DNA of 24,174 nucleotides from Acidithiobacillus sp. (GTDB lineage Bacteria; Pseudomonadota; Gammaproteobacteria; Acidithiobacillales; Acidithiobacillaceae), in NCBI GenBank assembly GCA_027445725.1, contig DAIAVG010000003.1:1-24174 (forward strand), read 5' to 3'. Shown here piece after piece: positions 7,384-15,613 of the stretch (its first letter is position 1; each line of letters begins with the position of its first letter). A model generated the notes under the pieces. It saw only the letters and a program-made list of their open reading frames with translations. It made no database searches and had not been told where the DNA came from. Position numbers and translations under genes: made by a program.

Positions 7384-8988
7384 ATGTCCCTATCCGGTAT
7401 ACTCAGCTCCAGTCAGATCACCTCTCTGATCACCGCGGCGGAAAACCAATATAACGCTCCCGTGAAGATTTTACAGGGCCAGGAAATTCCCCTGCAAACA
7501 CAGATCAGCGCGCTGGGCAATATTTCCTCGATCCTGGCTTCGCTGCAAAGTGCAACACAGGGATTGGATAATCTCTCTGCCTTAGCGCAGACCCAAGCCA
7601 CCGTCGGAAACAGCAGCATTCTTTCGGCTTCTGCAAATAACACTGCGCAATCAGGAACTTATCAGGTTACGGTCTCCGGTCTTGCGGCGGCCCAATCGCT
7701 CTATAGTCAGGATTTTTCCAGTCAAAACACCACCGTGGGCACAGGCACCATCGGCATAACGGTCGGAAGTGGGACTACTGTTAATGTGCAGATCTCCAGC
7801 ACCAATAACACATTGGCCGGTATTGAAAATGCGATCAACGGCGCCGGCGCCGGCGTATCCGCGAGCCTCGTGTATGACGGAACGGGTTATCGGTTGGTAG
7901 TGGCTGGCAATCAGACGGGAGCCGCAAACAGCTTTACCATCAGCACGACCGGTTCGGCACTGTCCGGGTTTACCTACACCTCCGGAACCACAACGATGAC
8001 GGAAAGTCAGTCAGCACAAAATGCGTCCGCCACGGTCAATGGCATTGCTGTCACCTCGGCCACAAACAGCTTTTCAGGGACGATCCCGGGAGTTTCCTTT
8101 GCGGTGAGCGCTACCGGCAGCACGACGATAGACGTGTCTCCATCCAGTACGGCGGCAAAGACCGCCATCGCCAACTTCGTTAATGCCTTTAACGCGGCAT
8201 CCACAGCCATCCAAAAGGCCACTGCTTATACGCCAGGGGCCGCCAGCGGGCAATCTGGCAGCGGTGGACCATTGATGGGGAATCCCATCATCAGCAGCAT
8301 CGAAAATCAGATGTTATCCTTAATTTCCACTACCACGGCAGGTGGTGTCTCGGGGGGTGCCGATGCCATCGGCTTTGGGAATGCCGGGATCACTCTGACT
8401 TCCAGTGGCACCATCACCATTGACAGTGCCGCACTGACATCCGCCTTAAGCACCAATTATAACCAAGTGCTGGGTCTTTTTGGTGCCATGGGGGGGTCCA
8501 GCAACCCCAACGTGCAATATGCAGGCTCTGCCGCCGGCACTGTCGCTGGCGTTTACACGGTAAACGTCACCACCAACAGCAGCGCACTAACCTCAGGCAC
8601 GGTGAATGGATATAGCGCTTCTGGAACCAACGGTAGCATGACCGTGGAGAATGGTCCGGCGCAAGGACTGTCCCTGAATATTGCGCCCGGTGTAACCCCA
8701 ACTGCGACGCTTTTCTTCAACCAGGGCGTCGCGCAACGTCTTGGGAGCCTTCTGAATTCCGCGTTGGGTACCAATGGTACACTACAGCAAGCCGAAAACA
8801 GCGACCAAAACCAGATTACTGCGATGAATAAGCAGATCACCAGCTATGAGAAAACAACTCAGGCACAAATCCAAGCCATGATCGCACAGTTCTCGGCTTA
8901 TGAGAATGCGTCATCTTCTGCCGGCCAAACCAGCAATGAGCTCAATGCAATCTTCAGCAATCTATTCGGGGGCAGCAGTGGCGGCTAA
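7384..8988 (+). CDS. fliD: Filament cap protein
   Basis: FliD (HAP2) caps the growing filament and guides flagellin folding. The 534-residue product begins MSLSGILSSSQITSLITAAE and has the family's N-terminal pattern with Q-x-LS-L coiled segments (ISALGNISSILASLQSATQG). The central TYQVTVSGLAAAQSL and GLSLNIAPG parts are typical of FliD N- and C-terminal domains. It ends in a helical coiled-coil tail (MNKQITSYEKTTQAQIQAMI). ATG 7384 has AGGTG about 8 bases upstream. Like the flagellin it is poor in charged residues (about 24 in 534) and rich in Ser/Thr/Gly. No promoter of its own was recognised, so it probably depends on read-through past the upstream hairpins. It overlaps fliS. Confidence 0.95.
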   Translation: MSLSGILSSSQITSLITAAENQYNAPVKILQGQEIPLQTQISALGNISSILASLQSATQGLDNLSALAQTQATVGNSSILSASANNTAQSGTYQVTVSGLAAAQSLYSQDFSSQNTTVGTGTIGITVGSGTTVNVQISSTNNTLAGIENAINGAGAGVSASLVYDGTGYRLVVAGNQTGAANSFTISTTGSALSGFTYTSGTTTMTESQSAQNASATVNGIAVTSATNSFSGTIPGVSFAVSATGSTTIDVSPSSTAAKTAIANFVNAFNAASTAIQKATAYTPGAASGQSGSGGPLMGNPIISSIENQMLSLISTTTAGGVSGGADAIGFGNAGITLTSSGTITIDSAALTSALSTNYNQVLGLFGAMGGSSNPNVQYAGSAAGTVAGVYTVNVTTNSSALTSGTVNGYSASGTNGSMTVENGPAQGLSLNIAPGVTPTATLFFNQGVAQRLGSLLNSALGTNGTLQQAENSDQNQITAMNKQITSYEKTTQAQIQAMIAQFSAYENASSSAGQTSNELNAIFSNLFGGSSGG

Positions 8989-9349
8989 TCCTTATCAGGT
9001 GGTGCGCGATGAGACCGCTACCCCGATTGATCTGTGGGACCGTGGTTACAAACGCTGTGTTGCTTTGCTATCCGGCGCGAAACGTGCCATTGAGCAGCGC
9101 GAGCATGCGCAGCAGGGACGGATGCTTTTTGATGCATTCGCCATCGTTGAGTTCTGGACGGCGGCCTTGCCGATTCAGGAAGAGGCTCATGACGCGTCAA
9201 CTCCGGGTTTGGCGCCCCGCCTTCGCATTGCGTATGAATTCATTCTCAACAAAATTGCGCATGGTAACGCCTTTGGGAAAACGGAAGACCTGGATGAGGC
9301 GATCCACATGCTTGCGCACCTGCACAGCATTTTCCATGCGAAACGTTAA
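8978..9349 (+). CDS. fliS: Flagellin export chaperone
   Basis: FliS binds the C-terminus of flagellin in the cytoplasm and keeps it unfolded until export. The product contains ANPYQVVRDETATPIDLWDR near its start (compare AY..v.taspe.Li.MLYDG), a 4-helix-bundle pattern and the C-terminal DEAIHMLAHLHSIF. I favour GTG 8978 (123 residues, starting MAANPYQ) because GGGGG at 8968-8972 lies 5 bases upstream and the length fits the family. ATG 8936 would add 14 residues but has no ribosome binding site. At 8978 the gene overlaps fliD by 11 bases. This FliS is somewhat divergent and is assigned partly by position after fliD. Confidence 0.85.
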   Translation: MAANPYQVVRDETATPIDLWDRGYKRCVALLSGAKRAIEQREHAQQGRMLFDAFAIVEFWTAALPIQEEAHDASTPGLAPRLRIAYEFILNKIAHGNAFGKTEDLDEAIHMLAHLHSIFHAKR

Positions 9350-9385
9350 CGGGCGGCGCGTTTAACCACGGCACGCAACGATCTG

Positions 9386-9405
9386 AAAAATAATAAGTTA
9401 TTTTT
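9386..9405. promoter_or_regulatory. AT-only palindrome next to the fliE promoter
   Basis: AAAAATAA-TAAG-TTATTTTT is a perfect 8-base inverted repeat that touches the -24 element of the sigma-54 promoter. It could be a protein-binding or DNA-bending site, or a weak bidirectional terminator after fliS. The function is unknown. Confidence 0.35.
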
Positions 9406-9420
9406 GGAACAATTATTGCA
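9404..9420 (+). promoter_or_regulatory. Sigma-54 promoter of the fliE operon
   Basis: TTGGAACAATTATTGCA has the -24 GG at 9406-9407 and the -12 GC at 9418-9419 with 10-base spacing, plus a perfect TTGCA. The predicted start is A9431, giving a 29-base leader to GTG 9460. It would drive fliE through at least fliQ and fliA. Confidence 0.8.
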
Positions 9421-9459
9421 TTCCCAAGGAACGGTTTGTATCCTTTGGAGAATATATAC

Positions 9460-9807
9460 GTGACCCCATCCATCCAGGCGGTTGGCGCCTCCTTGGCGCA
9501 GAGCCTGCTCCAACTCAAAACGGAGACGCTTCCGTCTTTGCCTACCATCTCAGCGGCTGGTGGCGGTGCAGGCTCGGATCATAGCGGGTTCGCAGCACTG
9601 ATTACACACGGGTTATCCATCGTCTCGCAGGCACAAGCCGCCGCCGGCGCCAACGAAAAGGCATTTGCGGCCCAGGTTCCCGGGGCCCCGTCCCTGTCAC
9701 AAACCATGCTTTCCATGCAAAAGAGCAGCATTGCTTTTCAGGAGCTTATTGGTATCCGAAATGAATTGACGCGCGGATACATAACCTTGATCAGCATGCC
9801 GGTATAA
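9460..9807 (+). CDS. fliE: Basal-body protein joining MS ring and rod
   Basis: FliE is the periplasmic adaptor between the MS ring and the proximal rod and is among the first exported substrates. The C-terminal signature SLSQTMLSMQKSSIAFQELIGIRNELTRGYI... matches the FliE family pattern (M..lQkad.sFq...qvRNKLv.aYqei). I use GTG 9460 (115 residues), because TTTGGAG (9444-9450) lies 9 bases upstream and the predicted sigma-54 start is 29 bases before it. An in-frame TTG at 9436 lies only 5 bases after that start and is rejected. The N-terminal Gly/Ser-rich stretch is variable, as in relatives. It is the first gene of the basal-body operon. Confidence 0.93.
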   Translation: MTPSIQAVGASLAQSLLQLKTETLPSLPTISAAGGGAGSDHSGFAALITHGLSIVSQAQAAAGANEKAFAAQVPGAPSLSQTMLSMQKSSIAFQELIGIRNELTRGYITLISMPV

Positions 9808-9812
9808 GTCGT

Positions 9813-11576
9813 ATGGCATCCAGGCTACAAGAGATCAGCGATCGCCTACAGCGCACCTGGGCAGAAGCCAGCCAATCAAAACGCCTGGTGATAGCAGGCA
9901 CCGGAGCCATGGGTCTTGCCGCCCTTTTTGGTATCTGGGCCTGGGTGAATCATACCGATTACGCCGTGGTGTATTCTGGTCTCAGCCCGCAAACAGGCGG
10001 CGCCGTGATTGCGCTTCTCCAAAAAGAAGGTACCCCGTTCAGGCTAAAGCAGGGTGGCTCTACCGTTGAAGTGCCTGCGGCGGATGCTGCCCAGGTACGC
10101 CTGACTCTGGCTGAGCAAGGGCTGCCGACACAGGCATCCAGCGCCTTATGGAAACACTTGCAAAATGAGAAACTGGGCACGTCCAGCTTTGTAGAACACA
10201 CGACCTATCTGCGCGCCCTGGAAGCCAGCTTGGGGCGCGATATCGAGTCCATCCACGGGGTTGAAAAGGCATCGGTAAACCTTGCGCTTCCCGAGCACAC
10301 GCCGTTCCTTGAGACGATGCCGAAGGCTAAGGCTGGTGTCACGCTACAACTGATGCCAGGCGTAACGCTGAGCAGCCAACAAGTCTTTGGTATTACGCAT
10401 CTGGTAGCATCCAGCATCCCCGGCCTATCCAGCGCGGATGTAACGGTGGTTGATCAAAACGGTCACGCGCTGACCGCGAAGACGCATGGAGCCAGCGCTT
10501 CCCGGATACTGCATTTGCAGAACAGCGTCGAGGCGCACTACCGGAAGCAGATATTGGCTCTTCTGGCTCCCCTCGTTGGCGGTGCTCGGAATGTCCGGGT
10601 CGTCGTCGATGCTCGCCTGGATCTTGCTAAGGGACAGCGCAGCGCGGTGACTTACGGAGTGGGGCATGTGGTGACGGCAGCCCTGTTGTCGGCACACAGG
10701 AAAGGGGATCTGGATGGCGGTTCGTTTGGTATTCCCGGTGCCCTGTCCAATCAACCACCAGGGGCGCCGCTGGCACCGCTGACTGCCCCGATCAGCAGCG
10801 CTCCTACAGCGCTAACCTTGAGCGAAATCAAGGCGATGATCCCCGCTTCGCAAAAAAACGACCAGCATTTTCGTTATGTCCTCGATAAAACGGTTGCTTT
10901 TAAGAAGGATGCACCATGGCGATTACGAGACCTGTCGGTCTCCGTACTGGTCAATGGAACCGTTCTACCGTCCACCGCGACGGCCACATCGGTGGTTGCG
11001 CCAACGGCATCCACGCTCTCTATAAAAGGCGCGATCACTACGAAAAAAACGGTAAACAGCATCTCCAGTATGCAAACATTCACTGCCCGGGACCTGCAAT
11101 CCATGCAGAAAATGGTGGACAATTCCATCCATGCATCGGCGCAAAATGGCACGGTCGATGTGGAGGCCATGCCGTTCCGTGCGACGCCGACAACCCACCG
11201 TGCCTGGTGGCGACAACTCTCTCCATGGAGAATCTGGCATGCCATAGAATGGTTCCTCTTTGCGTTGGTGGCCCTTCTCTTGCTGAGAAAACCCATCCGG
11301 GAACTGATGCAAGGGCTATCCAAACGCCGGGGACCGGAAACTGTATCTCATGCCGCAGCAGCGCAAGGCCCTGTATCTGAGGACCAGCGACATGGGGCTG
11401 GCACTACGCCACAGGTGCTGAATGATGATGGCGCGGTCCTGGACTTTTCGGGCGTTGGAGAAGGACGACTGGCAGAAAACATGGAAACCATAAAAACCTT
11501 AATCCGCAATGATAGTACCAGGGCGCTGCAAGTGGTGCGCGAGTGGATTGGTGACTTGGGCGAAGGAGAAGGTTGA
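9813..11576 (+). CDS. fliF: MS-ring protein
   Basis: FliF (587 residues) forms the inner-membrane MS ring on which the rotor and export gate assemble. A first membrane segment lies near residues 25-45 (LVIAGTGAMGLAALFGIWAW). The ring-building motifs follow with YAVVYSGLSPQTGGAVIALL, SFVEHTTYLRALEASLGRDI and VEKASVNLALPE. A long Ala/Thr/Ser-rich periplasmic linker is less conserved. A second membrane segment (WFLFALVALLLLRKPI) precedes a cytoplasmic tail that ends ENMETIKTLIRNDSTRALQV and is predicted to bind FliG. The stop overlaps the fliG start as TGATG, which suggests coupled translation. The ribosome binding site is weak, which fits a gene 5 bases after fliE. Confidence 0.96.
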   Translation: MASRLQEISDRLQRTWAEASQSKRLVIAGTGAMGLAALFGIWAWVNHTDYAVVYSGLSPQTGGAVIALLQKEGTPFRLKQGGSTVEVPAADAAQVRLTLAEQGLPTQASSALWKHLQNEKLGTSSFVEHTTYLRALEASLGRDIESIHGVEKASVNLALPEHTPFLETMPKAKAGVTLQLMPGVTLSSQQVFGITHLVASSIPGLSSADVTVVDQNGHALTAKTHGASASRILHLQNSVEAHYRKQILALLAPLVGGARNVRVVVDARLDLAKGQRSAVTYGVGHVVTAALLSAHRKGDLDGGSFGIPGALSNQPPGAPLAPLTAPISSAPTALTLSEIKAMIPASQKNDQHFRYVLDKTVAFKKDAPWRLRDLSVSVLVNGTVLPSTATATSVVAPTASTLSIKGAITTKKTVNSISSMQTFTARDLQSMQKMVDNSIHASAQNGTVDVEAMPFRATPTTHRAWWRQLSPWRIWHAIEWFLFALVALLLLRKPIRELMQGLSKRRGPETVSHAAAAQGPVSEDQRHGAGTTPQVLNDDGAVLDFSGVGEGRLAENMETIKTLIRNDSTRALQVVREWIGDLGEGEG

Positions 11577-12607
11577 TGGCCGACATACCGCCAGGACGTA
11601 GCCATTTAAGCAAAGGGATCGACTATGCGGCGACATTTTTGCTGAGCATTGGCCCGGATGAGGCCGCGGTGCTCATGCAAAAGCTTGCGCCACGAGAGGT
11701 ACAACGGCTTGCCGCCGCCATGTCCAGACCCCGCAAAATTAGTCGGGAGGTGCTGGAAACCGTTATGCAGGATTTTGTGGATCGGTTGCGGCATCAAACC
11801 TCCGTTGGCGGCCAAGGTGACTCCTATCTCCGCGAGGTGCTGGCCAAGGCCCTCGGAAAAGACAAGGCCACAGAAGTTTTGGATCGAATTGTTACGGGTG
11901 GTGAGTATGCTGGCCTGGAAATCATCAAGTGGGCCGATGCCAAAACGATAGCTGAAATGATTCGCTTTGAACACCCTCAGATCGTGGCCTCGATTTTGGC
12001 CCATCTTGAAGCGGATAAGGCGGGTGACGTTCTTCACAACCTGCCCGACCGAATTATTCCGGATATCGTTTTTCGGCTCGCGACGATGGTCCCGGTGGCC
12101 CCCAACGCGATTCGAGAACTCAATGAAGTTCTGGATCAGCAATTGTCTGGACAAATTACCAATACCATTGTTCAAGGAGATAGTGGTGGTCCGAAGGCGG
12201 CGGCAGAGGTGCTGAATCGCCTTGAGCCCAGTCGCATGAAGTCCTCTCTGGACTATGTGCGCGGACTAGATGCCGTGCTCGCCCAGAAAATTGAAGATAA
12301 CATGTTTACCTTCGAGGATCTGAAGGAACTGGATGGCCGCTCTTTACAGTTGATCCTTCGCGACGTGGATCGAAATGTACTGGTCACAGCAATGAAAAAC
12401 GCCTCGGACATCCTTAAGACTCAAATATTTGCCAACATGTCTGAGCGCGCCGTCGAGATGCTTCGTGAAGAGATGGCTTCGCAAGGCCCTATCCGCCTAT
12501 CCGAGGTGGAAAGCGCTCAACGCACCGTACTGTCGGTCGCTCAGAAGCTCGATCAATCCGGCCAGATCGTCCTCAATCGTGGCGGTGAAGATACGGTGAT
12601 CGGCTGA
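11576..12607 (+). CDS. fliG: Rotor switch protein
   Basis: FliG (343 residues) sits on the MS ring, binds FliM and carries the torque-generating surface facing the stator. The N-domain (AATFLLSIGPDEAAVLMQKL), the EHPQ motif at residues 132-135, the flexible GG at 204-205 and the C-domain are present. The last includes MFTF at 243-246, a charged torque helix ELDGRSLQLILRDVDRNVLV and RGP-like SQGPIRLSEVE. The C-terminus GGEDTVIG matches the family ending GxxxxYV loosely. ATG 11576 overlaps the fliF stop; GGAG at 11565-11568 is the ribosome binding site. A TTG at 11573 is in frame but less likely. Its stop overlaps the fliK start (TGATG). Confidence 0.97.
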   Translation: MADIPPGRSHLSKGIDYAATFLLSIGPDEAAVLMQKLAPREVQRLAAAMSRPRKISREVLETVMQDFVDRLRHQTSVGGQGDSYLREVLAKALGKDKATEVLDRIVTGGEYAGLEIIKWADAKTIAEMIRFEHPQIVASILAHLEADKAGDVLHNLPDRIIPDIVFRLATMVPVAPNAIRELNEVLDQQLSGQITNTIVQGDSGGPKAAAEVLNRLEPSRMKSSLDYVRGLDAVLAQKIEDNMFTFEDLKELDGRSLQLILRDVDRNVLVTAMKNASDILKTQIFANMSERAVEMLREEMASQGPIRLSEVESAQRTVLSVAQKLDQSGQIVLNRGGEDTVIG

Positions 12608-14040
12608 TGCGTAATATCATTCATACAGACTTACCAGCGTCATCGACAGAAGGATCGCGTTTGGCCAACACTAAAGTGTCAAATCAAGCCGCCCCAACGA
12701 GTTTCTCAGCACAATTGCAAATAGCAAAAACGCAAGCTCACAAAGCCTTGCAACAACATCCAGCAGCATCCCGAAAAGACCCAGAAAGCGCCGCTGGTAC
12801 AACTACTAGCGGGACTGGGGCGCAATCAATACCACCATCCAATACAAATGCACCGCTCGCTCCGACACAGGCACCGAACATCATGCCGGTGAATAACCAG
12901 GTGGTAGACCCGGGGGGTATGGCACCAGCGAGGTCCACTCAGGGACGATTGCAAACGTTTTCGCACGCACAAAGTGATATAGCAAAAACAACATCAGGAA
13001 GCACACTTTCAACCAACATTACTGCCCTTTCAGAATCAGGCCGATATTCTGCCGTGCTCCATGGAGCCGTGGCCAAACTACACCCGCAAGGGTACAGGAC
13101 GCCGCTTCAGCAATCTGCGCAGCAGTCGTTGATGGTCACCCCGGTGGCGCGATCCATGGGGCCTTTGCTTCCGAAAAATGTCCGGTATGACCATGTTATC
13201 AATTCACATCAAGCAGCAATCCACATGGCGGATGCGGGCCTGAGAGAAAGCGTTCCATTGCACCAGAAGGCACGACACGCACCCAAAGGTGTCGTAATAT
13301 CATCATATACTAAAAAGAATAATCGCAAAACAAACATGCAGATAAGTCTTGATGTCGAAAACAAGAACAAAACGCCTGTCGGAATCACGAACAAGGTTGC
13401 CGCACTTATGCCACAGGTGGTAGTACCTAATGCTGCTATTCAACCCTCTCAAACCACGGTGGCAAACGGGTTCAACAGTCCAGCAACCTTGACAGCAGGT
13501 GGGGTGAACCTATTGGCTACTGGAAGCGCCCCTCTCGTAGGAGTTGCCAACCCGTCCGTAGCCACCACCAACTCATCTGCCATTCAGGAATCGTGGAACC
13601 AGTTAGCGCCAATCGACCTGACTCAGCCGGGCTGGCAACACGTCATCGCCGGGCGTATTCGGCAAACGCAACAGGGCAGCATGCTACAAATACAAGTGCA
13701 TCCACATCACCTCGGCCCCATTTCTATGCAAGCATCGAATGGTGCAAATGGCGTGATTTCTGTGTGGCTACAGGCGTCCAATCCCCAAACGCAAGCGCTG
13801 CTCCAGCAAGCCTTACCGGATATCAGCCAGAGTCTGTCTAGACTTGGGTCCAATGCATCCGTGGAAGTGGGCACTAACGCTTTTGGAACTTTCGGGTCTG
13901 GCGCACAGGGTCACGCGCCCAATCATGGGCGCACTGGGGAATCACCTTCTCGCCCATTACCAAGGGTGCCAAAAACCCCGGAATCATTGGTCATCGATTC
14001 CGTAACATCCACAGTTAAGGGCTTTGAGTCCTGGATATAA
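12607..14040 (+). CDS. fliK: Hook-length control protein
   Basis: This 477-residue protein has a long low-complexity region rich in Gln, Asn, Thr, Ala, Ser and Pro and poor in acidic residues. A Flg_hook-type C-domain lies around residues 335-430: GWQHVIAGRIRQTQQGSML, QIQVHPHHLGPISMQA and LLQQALPDISQSLSRLG. The Q/V-x-HP-x-x-LG-x-I pattern corresponds to the LxLxPexLGxvxV core of FliK. FliK is an exported ruler that switches export from hook to filament substrates by contact with FlhB. It starts with ATG overlapping the fliG stop. Here it takes the place where fliH-fliI-fliJ often follow fliG. Confidence 0.9.
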   Translation: MRNIIHTDLPASSTEGSRLANTKVSNQAAPTSFSAQLQIAKTQAHKALQQHPAASRKDPESAAGTTTSGTGAQSIPPSNTNAPLAPTQAPNIMPVNNQVVDPGGMAPARSTQGRLQTFSHAQSDIAKTTSGSTLSTNITALSESGRYSAVLHGAVAKLHPQGYRTPLQQSAQQSLMVTPVARSMGPLLPKNVRYDHVINSHQAAIHMADAGLRESVPLHQKARHAPKGVVISSYTKKNNRKTNMQISLDVENKNKTPVGITNKVAALMPQVVVPNAAIQPSQTTVANGFNSPATLTAGGVNLLATGSAPLVGVANPSVATTNSSAIQESWNQLAPIDLTQPGWQHVIAGRIRQTQQGSMLQIQVHPHHLGPISMQASNGANGVISVWLQASNPQTQALLQQALPDISQSLSRLGSNASVEVGTNAFGTFGSGAQGHAPNHGRTGESPSRPLPRVPKTPESLVIDSVTSTVKGFESWI

Positions 14041-14043
14041 CGC

Positions 14044-15240
14044 ATGTCTACAGATGAAAAGAACCCTTTGCAGGGCGCCGACCCTTCACCACCTGAAACG
14101 ATATCTGCCACCGTCAACCAGGATGATATTGATGCCTTGATGGCGGCAAGTGCGGATACTACGGAAACAGCCGATGATACGGCGGTTTCTCAGGATGATG
14201 TTGATGCCTTGATGGGGCTGGGAGTCACTCCACCCATAAACACCCTCTCCGTCCCTACACCACGGTCAACACCGGAATCCGTCCCCGGTTTCGAATCTAA
14301 GCGGGGAGATCAGAAAGCGGGTAGAAACGATGCGGTATCTATCGACATCCTCAACCAGGATCGTGTCGCGCGTAGTCGCATGCCGACCATGGAGGTGCTG
14401 AATGATCGCTTTGCGCGCGCCTTTCGCGGCAGTCTATTTAATTATATGCGCGTCAACGCCGACATCATACCCACTTCAGCGCAGATGACTAAGTACGGGG
14501 ATTTCATCGGGAAAATTGCGTTGCCCTCCTACTTTGTAATGGTCAACATGACCCCACTGCGTGGTTCGATGCTGTTTATCCTGGATCCCTACCTATGCTA
14601 CGCCGTTATTGAGGCGTTCTTTGGCGGCAATGGTAAACTTGAACCCAAATTAGAAGGACGTGATTTCAGCGTTATTGAACAACGCGTTTTCAACCAGATC
14701 GTAGACCATGCCATTGCCGATTTCACCTCCGCTTGGGATCCGATCGTCAAGCTGCAGATGAAAGTCACGCGATCCGATGTCAAGGCGCAGTTTGTAGGCA
14801 TCGCCGCAAGCCCAGAAATCATAGTAGCCAGTAGCTTTGAAATCGAGATGGAACGCTGGCGTGGCAAGTTCTTTGTGTGCTTTCCATACCATTCCGTCGA
14901 GCCTTTTCGTGAACAATTGATCTCGGGCGTTGCCGCAGATCAGACGGAAATGGATGCTACCTGGAAAACGGCTTTGCACAAAGATATTCAGGACACCTGC
15001 GTTGAGGCCACCGTTCTGCTCGCGGCAAGAAATATTACTTTTGGTGAAGCCTCCAAGCTTCAGACGGGGGATATTATCCCTTTTGACAAACCTGACGTCG
15101 CGACGCTTTTTGTCGAGGATATTCCCATTGGGGATGGGCGATATGGAGTGTCTAATAGAAAATATGCTTTGTGCATCACCCAATATCGGTCTCCTGATGA
15201 GGAAGACATCTTGAAAGCGGTTCAGATAAAGAAGGAATAA
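14044..15240 (+). CDS. fliM: Switch protein with duplicated CheY-binding motif
   Basis: FliM (398 residues) is the C-ring protein that binds phosphorylated CheY and reverses rotation. The body is typical: VLNDRFARAFRGSLFNYM, MTPLRGSMLFILDPYLCYAV, FFGGNGKLEPKLEGRDFSVI and a C-terminal SpoA-like domain (LQTGDIIPFDKPDVATLFVE). The N-terminus is unusual. The CheY-P docking motif, normally one SQ-x-EIDALL, occurs twice as NQDDIDALM (residues 25-33) and SQDDVDALM (49-57), separated by an acidic Thr/Ala linker. The two DNA copies agree at 24 of 25 bases, so the duplication is recent or homogenised. Length beyond the usual 330-360 residues comes mostly from this N-terminal extension. fliL, common before fliM, is absent. 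Confidence 0.97.
   Translation: MSTDEKNPLQGADPSPPETISATVNQDDIDALMAASADTTETADDTAVSQDDVDALMGLGVTPPINTLSVPTPRSTPESVPGFESKRGDQKAGRNDAVSIDILNQDRVARSRMPTMEVLNDRFARAFRGSLFNYMRVNADIIPTSAQMTKYGDFIGKIALPSYFVMVNMTPLRGSMLFILDPYLCYAVIEAFFGGNGKLEPKLEGRDFSVIEQRVFNQIVDHAIADFTSAWDPIVKLQMKVTRSDVKAQFVGIAASPEIIVASSFEIEMERWRGKFFVCFPYHSVEPFREQLISGVAADQTEMDATWKTALHKDIQDTCVEATVLLAARNITFGEASKLQTGDIIPFDKPDVATLFVEDIPIGDGRYGVSNRKYALCITQYRSPDEEDILKAVQIKKE
14119..14215. repeat. 25-base direct repeat inside fliM
   Basis: Bases 14119-14143 and 14191-14215 are identical except for one A/G change, with a 72-base period. They encode QDDIDALM and QDDVDALM. Confidence 0.85.
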
Positions 15241-15244
15241 CAAT

Positions 15245-15610
15245 ATGGCTGAAAACTCTGTGAACGCACTCCCCATGGAAGATTTTTCTGCAACCATCGA
15301 TGAGATCGAGAATAGGGAAATACCGACTCCTCCTGGCGGCAAGCCCTCCTTAGACATGCTTCTCAATGTTCCCATGCGCATTTCCGTGGAATTGGGGCGT
15401 GCGCGGATCCCGGTGAAAAGCATTTTGCAACTGTCTCAAGGGTCTGTAGTGGAGCTTGATCGTGCATCTGGGGAACCCTTGACGATTTATATTAATGGCG
15501 AACTTTTTGCCTACGGCGAGGCCGTATTGGTCAATCAGGAACGGTTTGGAGTGCGCCTGACATCGATCGTCAACCGAAGCGAACAAATCAAAAATCCCCG
15601 GGAGCCATAA
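15245..15610 (+). CDS. fliN: Switch protein, C-ring base
   Basis: FliN (121 residues) forms the lower C ring with FliM and docks the FliH-FliI complex. The SpoA domain covers most of the C-terminal half: LDMLLNVPMRISVELGRARI, VKSILQLSQGSVVELDRASG, EPLTIYINGELFAYGEAVLV and ERFGVRLTSIV. These match the family's LDV-x-L..V.LG..., L..GSVVeLd...g.p.d...Ng.lia.GEvVvv..nfGvRit.I. The short N-terminal tail is acidic. AAGGA (15232-15236) precedes ATG 15245 at good spacing. Its stop lies 3 bases before fliP, with no room for fliO. Confidence 0.97.
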   Translation: MAENSVNALPMEDFSATIDEIENREIPTPPGGKPSLDMLLNVPMRISVELGRARIPVKSILQLSQGSVVELDRASGEPLTIYINGELFAYGEAVLVNQERFGVRLTSIVNRSEQIKNPREP

Positions 15611-15613
15611 ACC

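Noticed and set aside
14650..15423. 257-residue minus-strand frame across fliM and fliN
   Set aside because: It spans the fliM-fliN junction antisense to both and has no family features.
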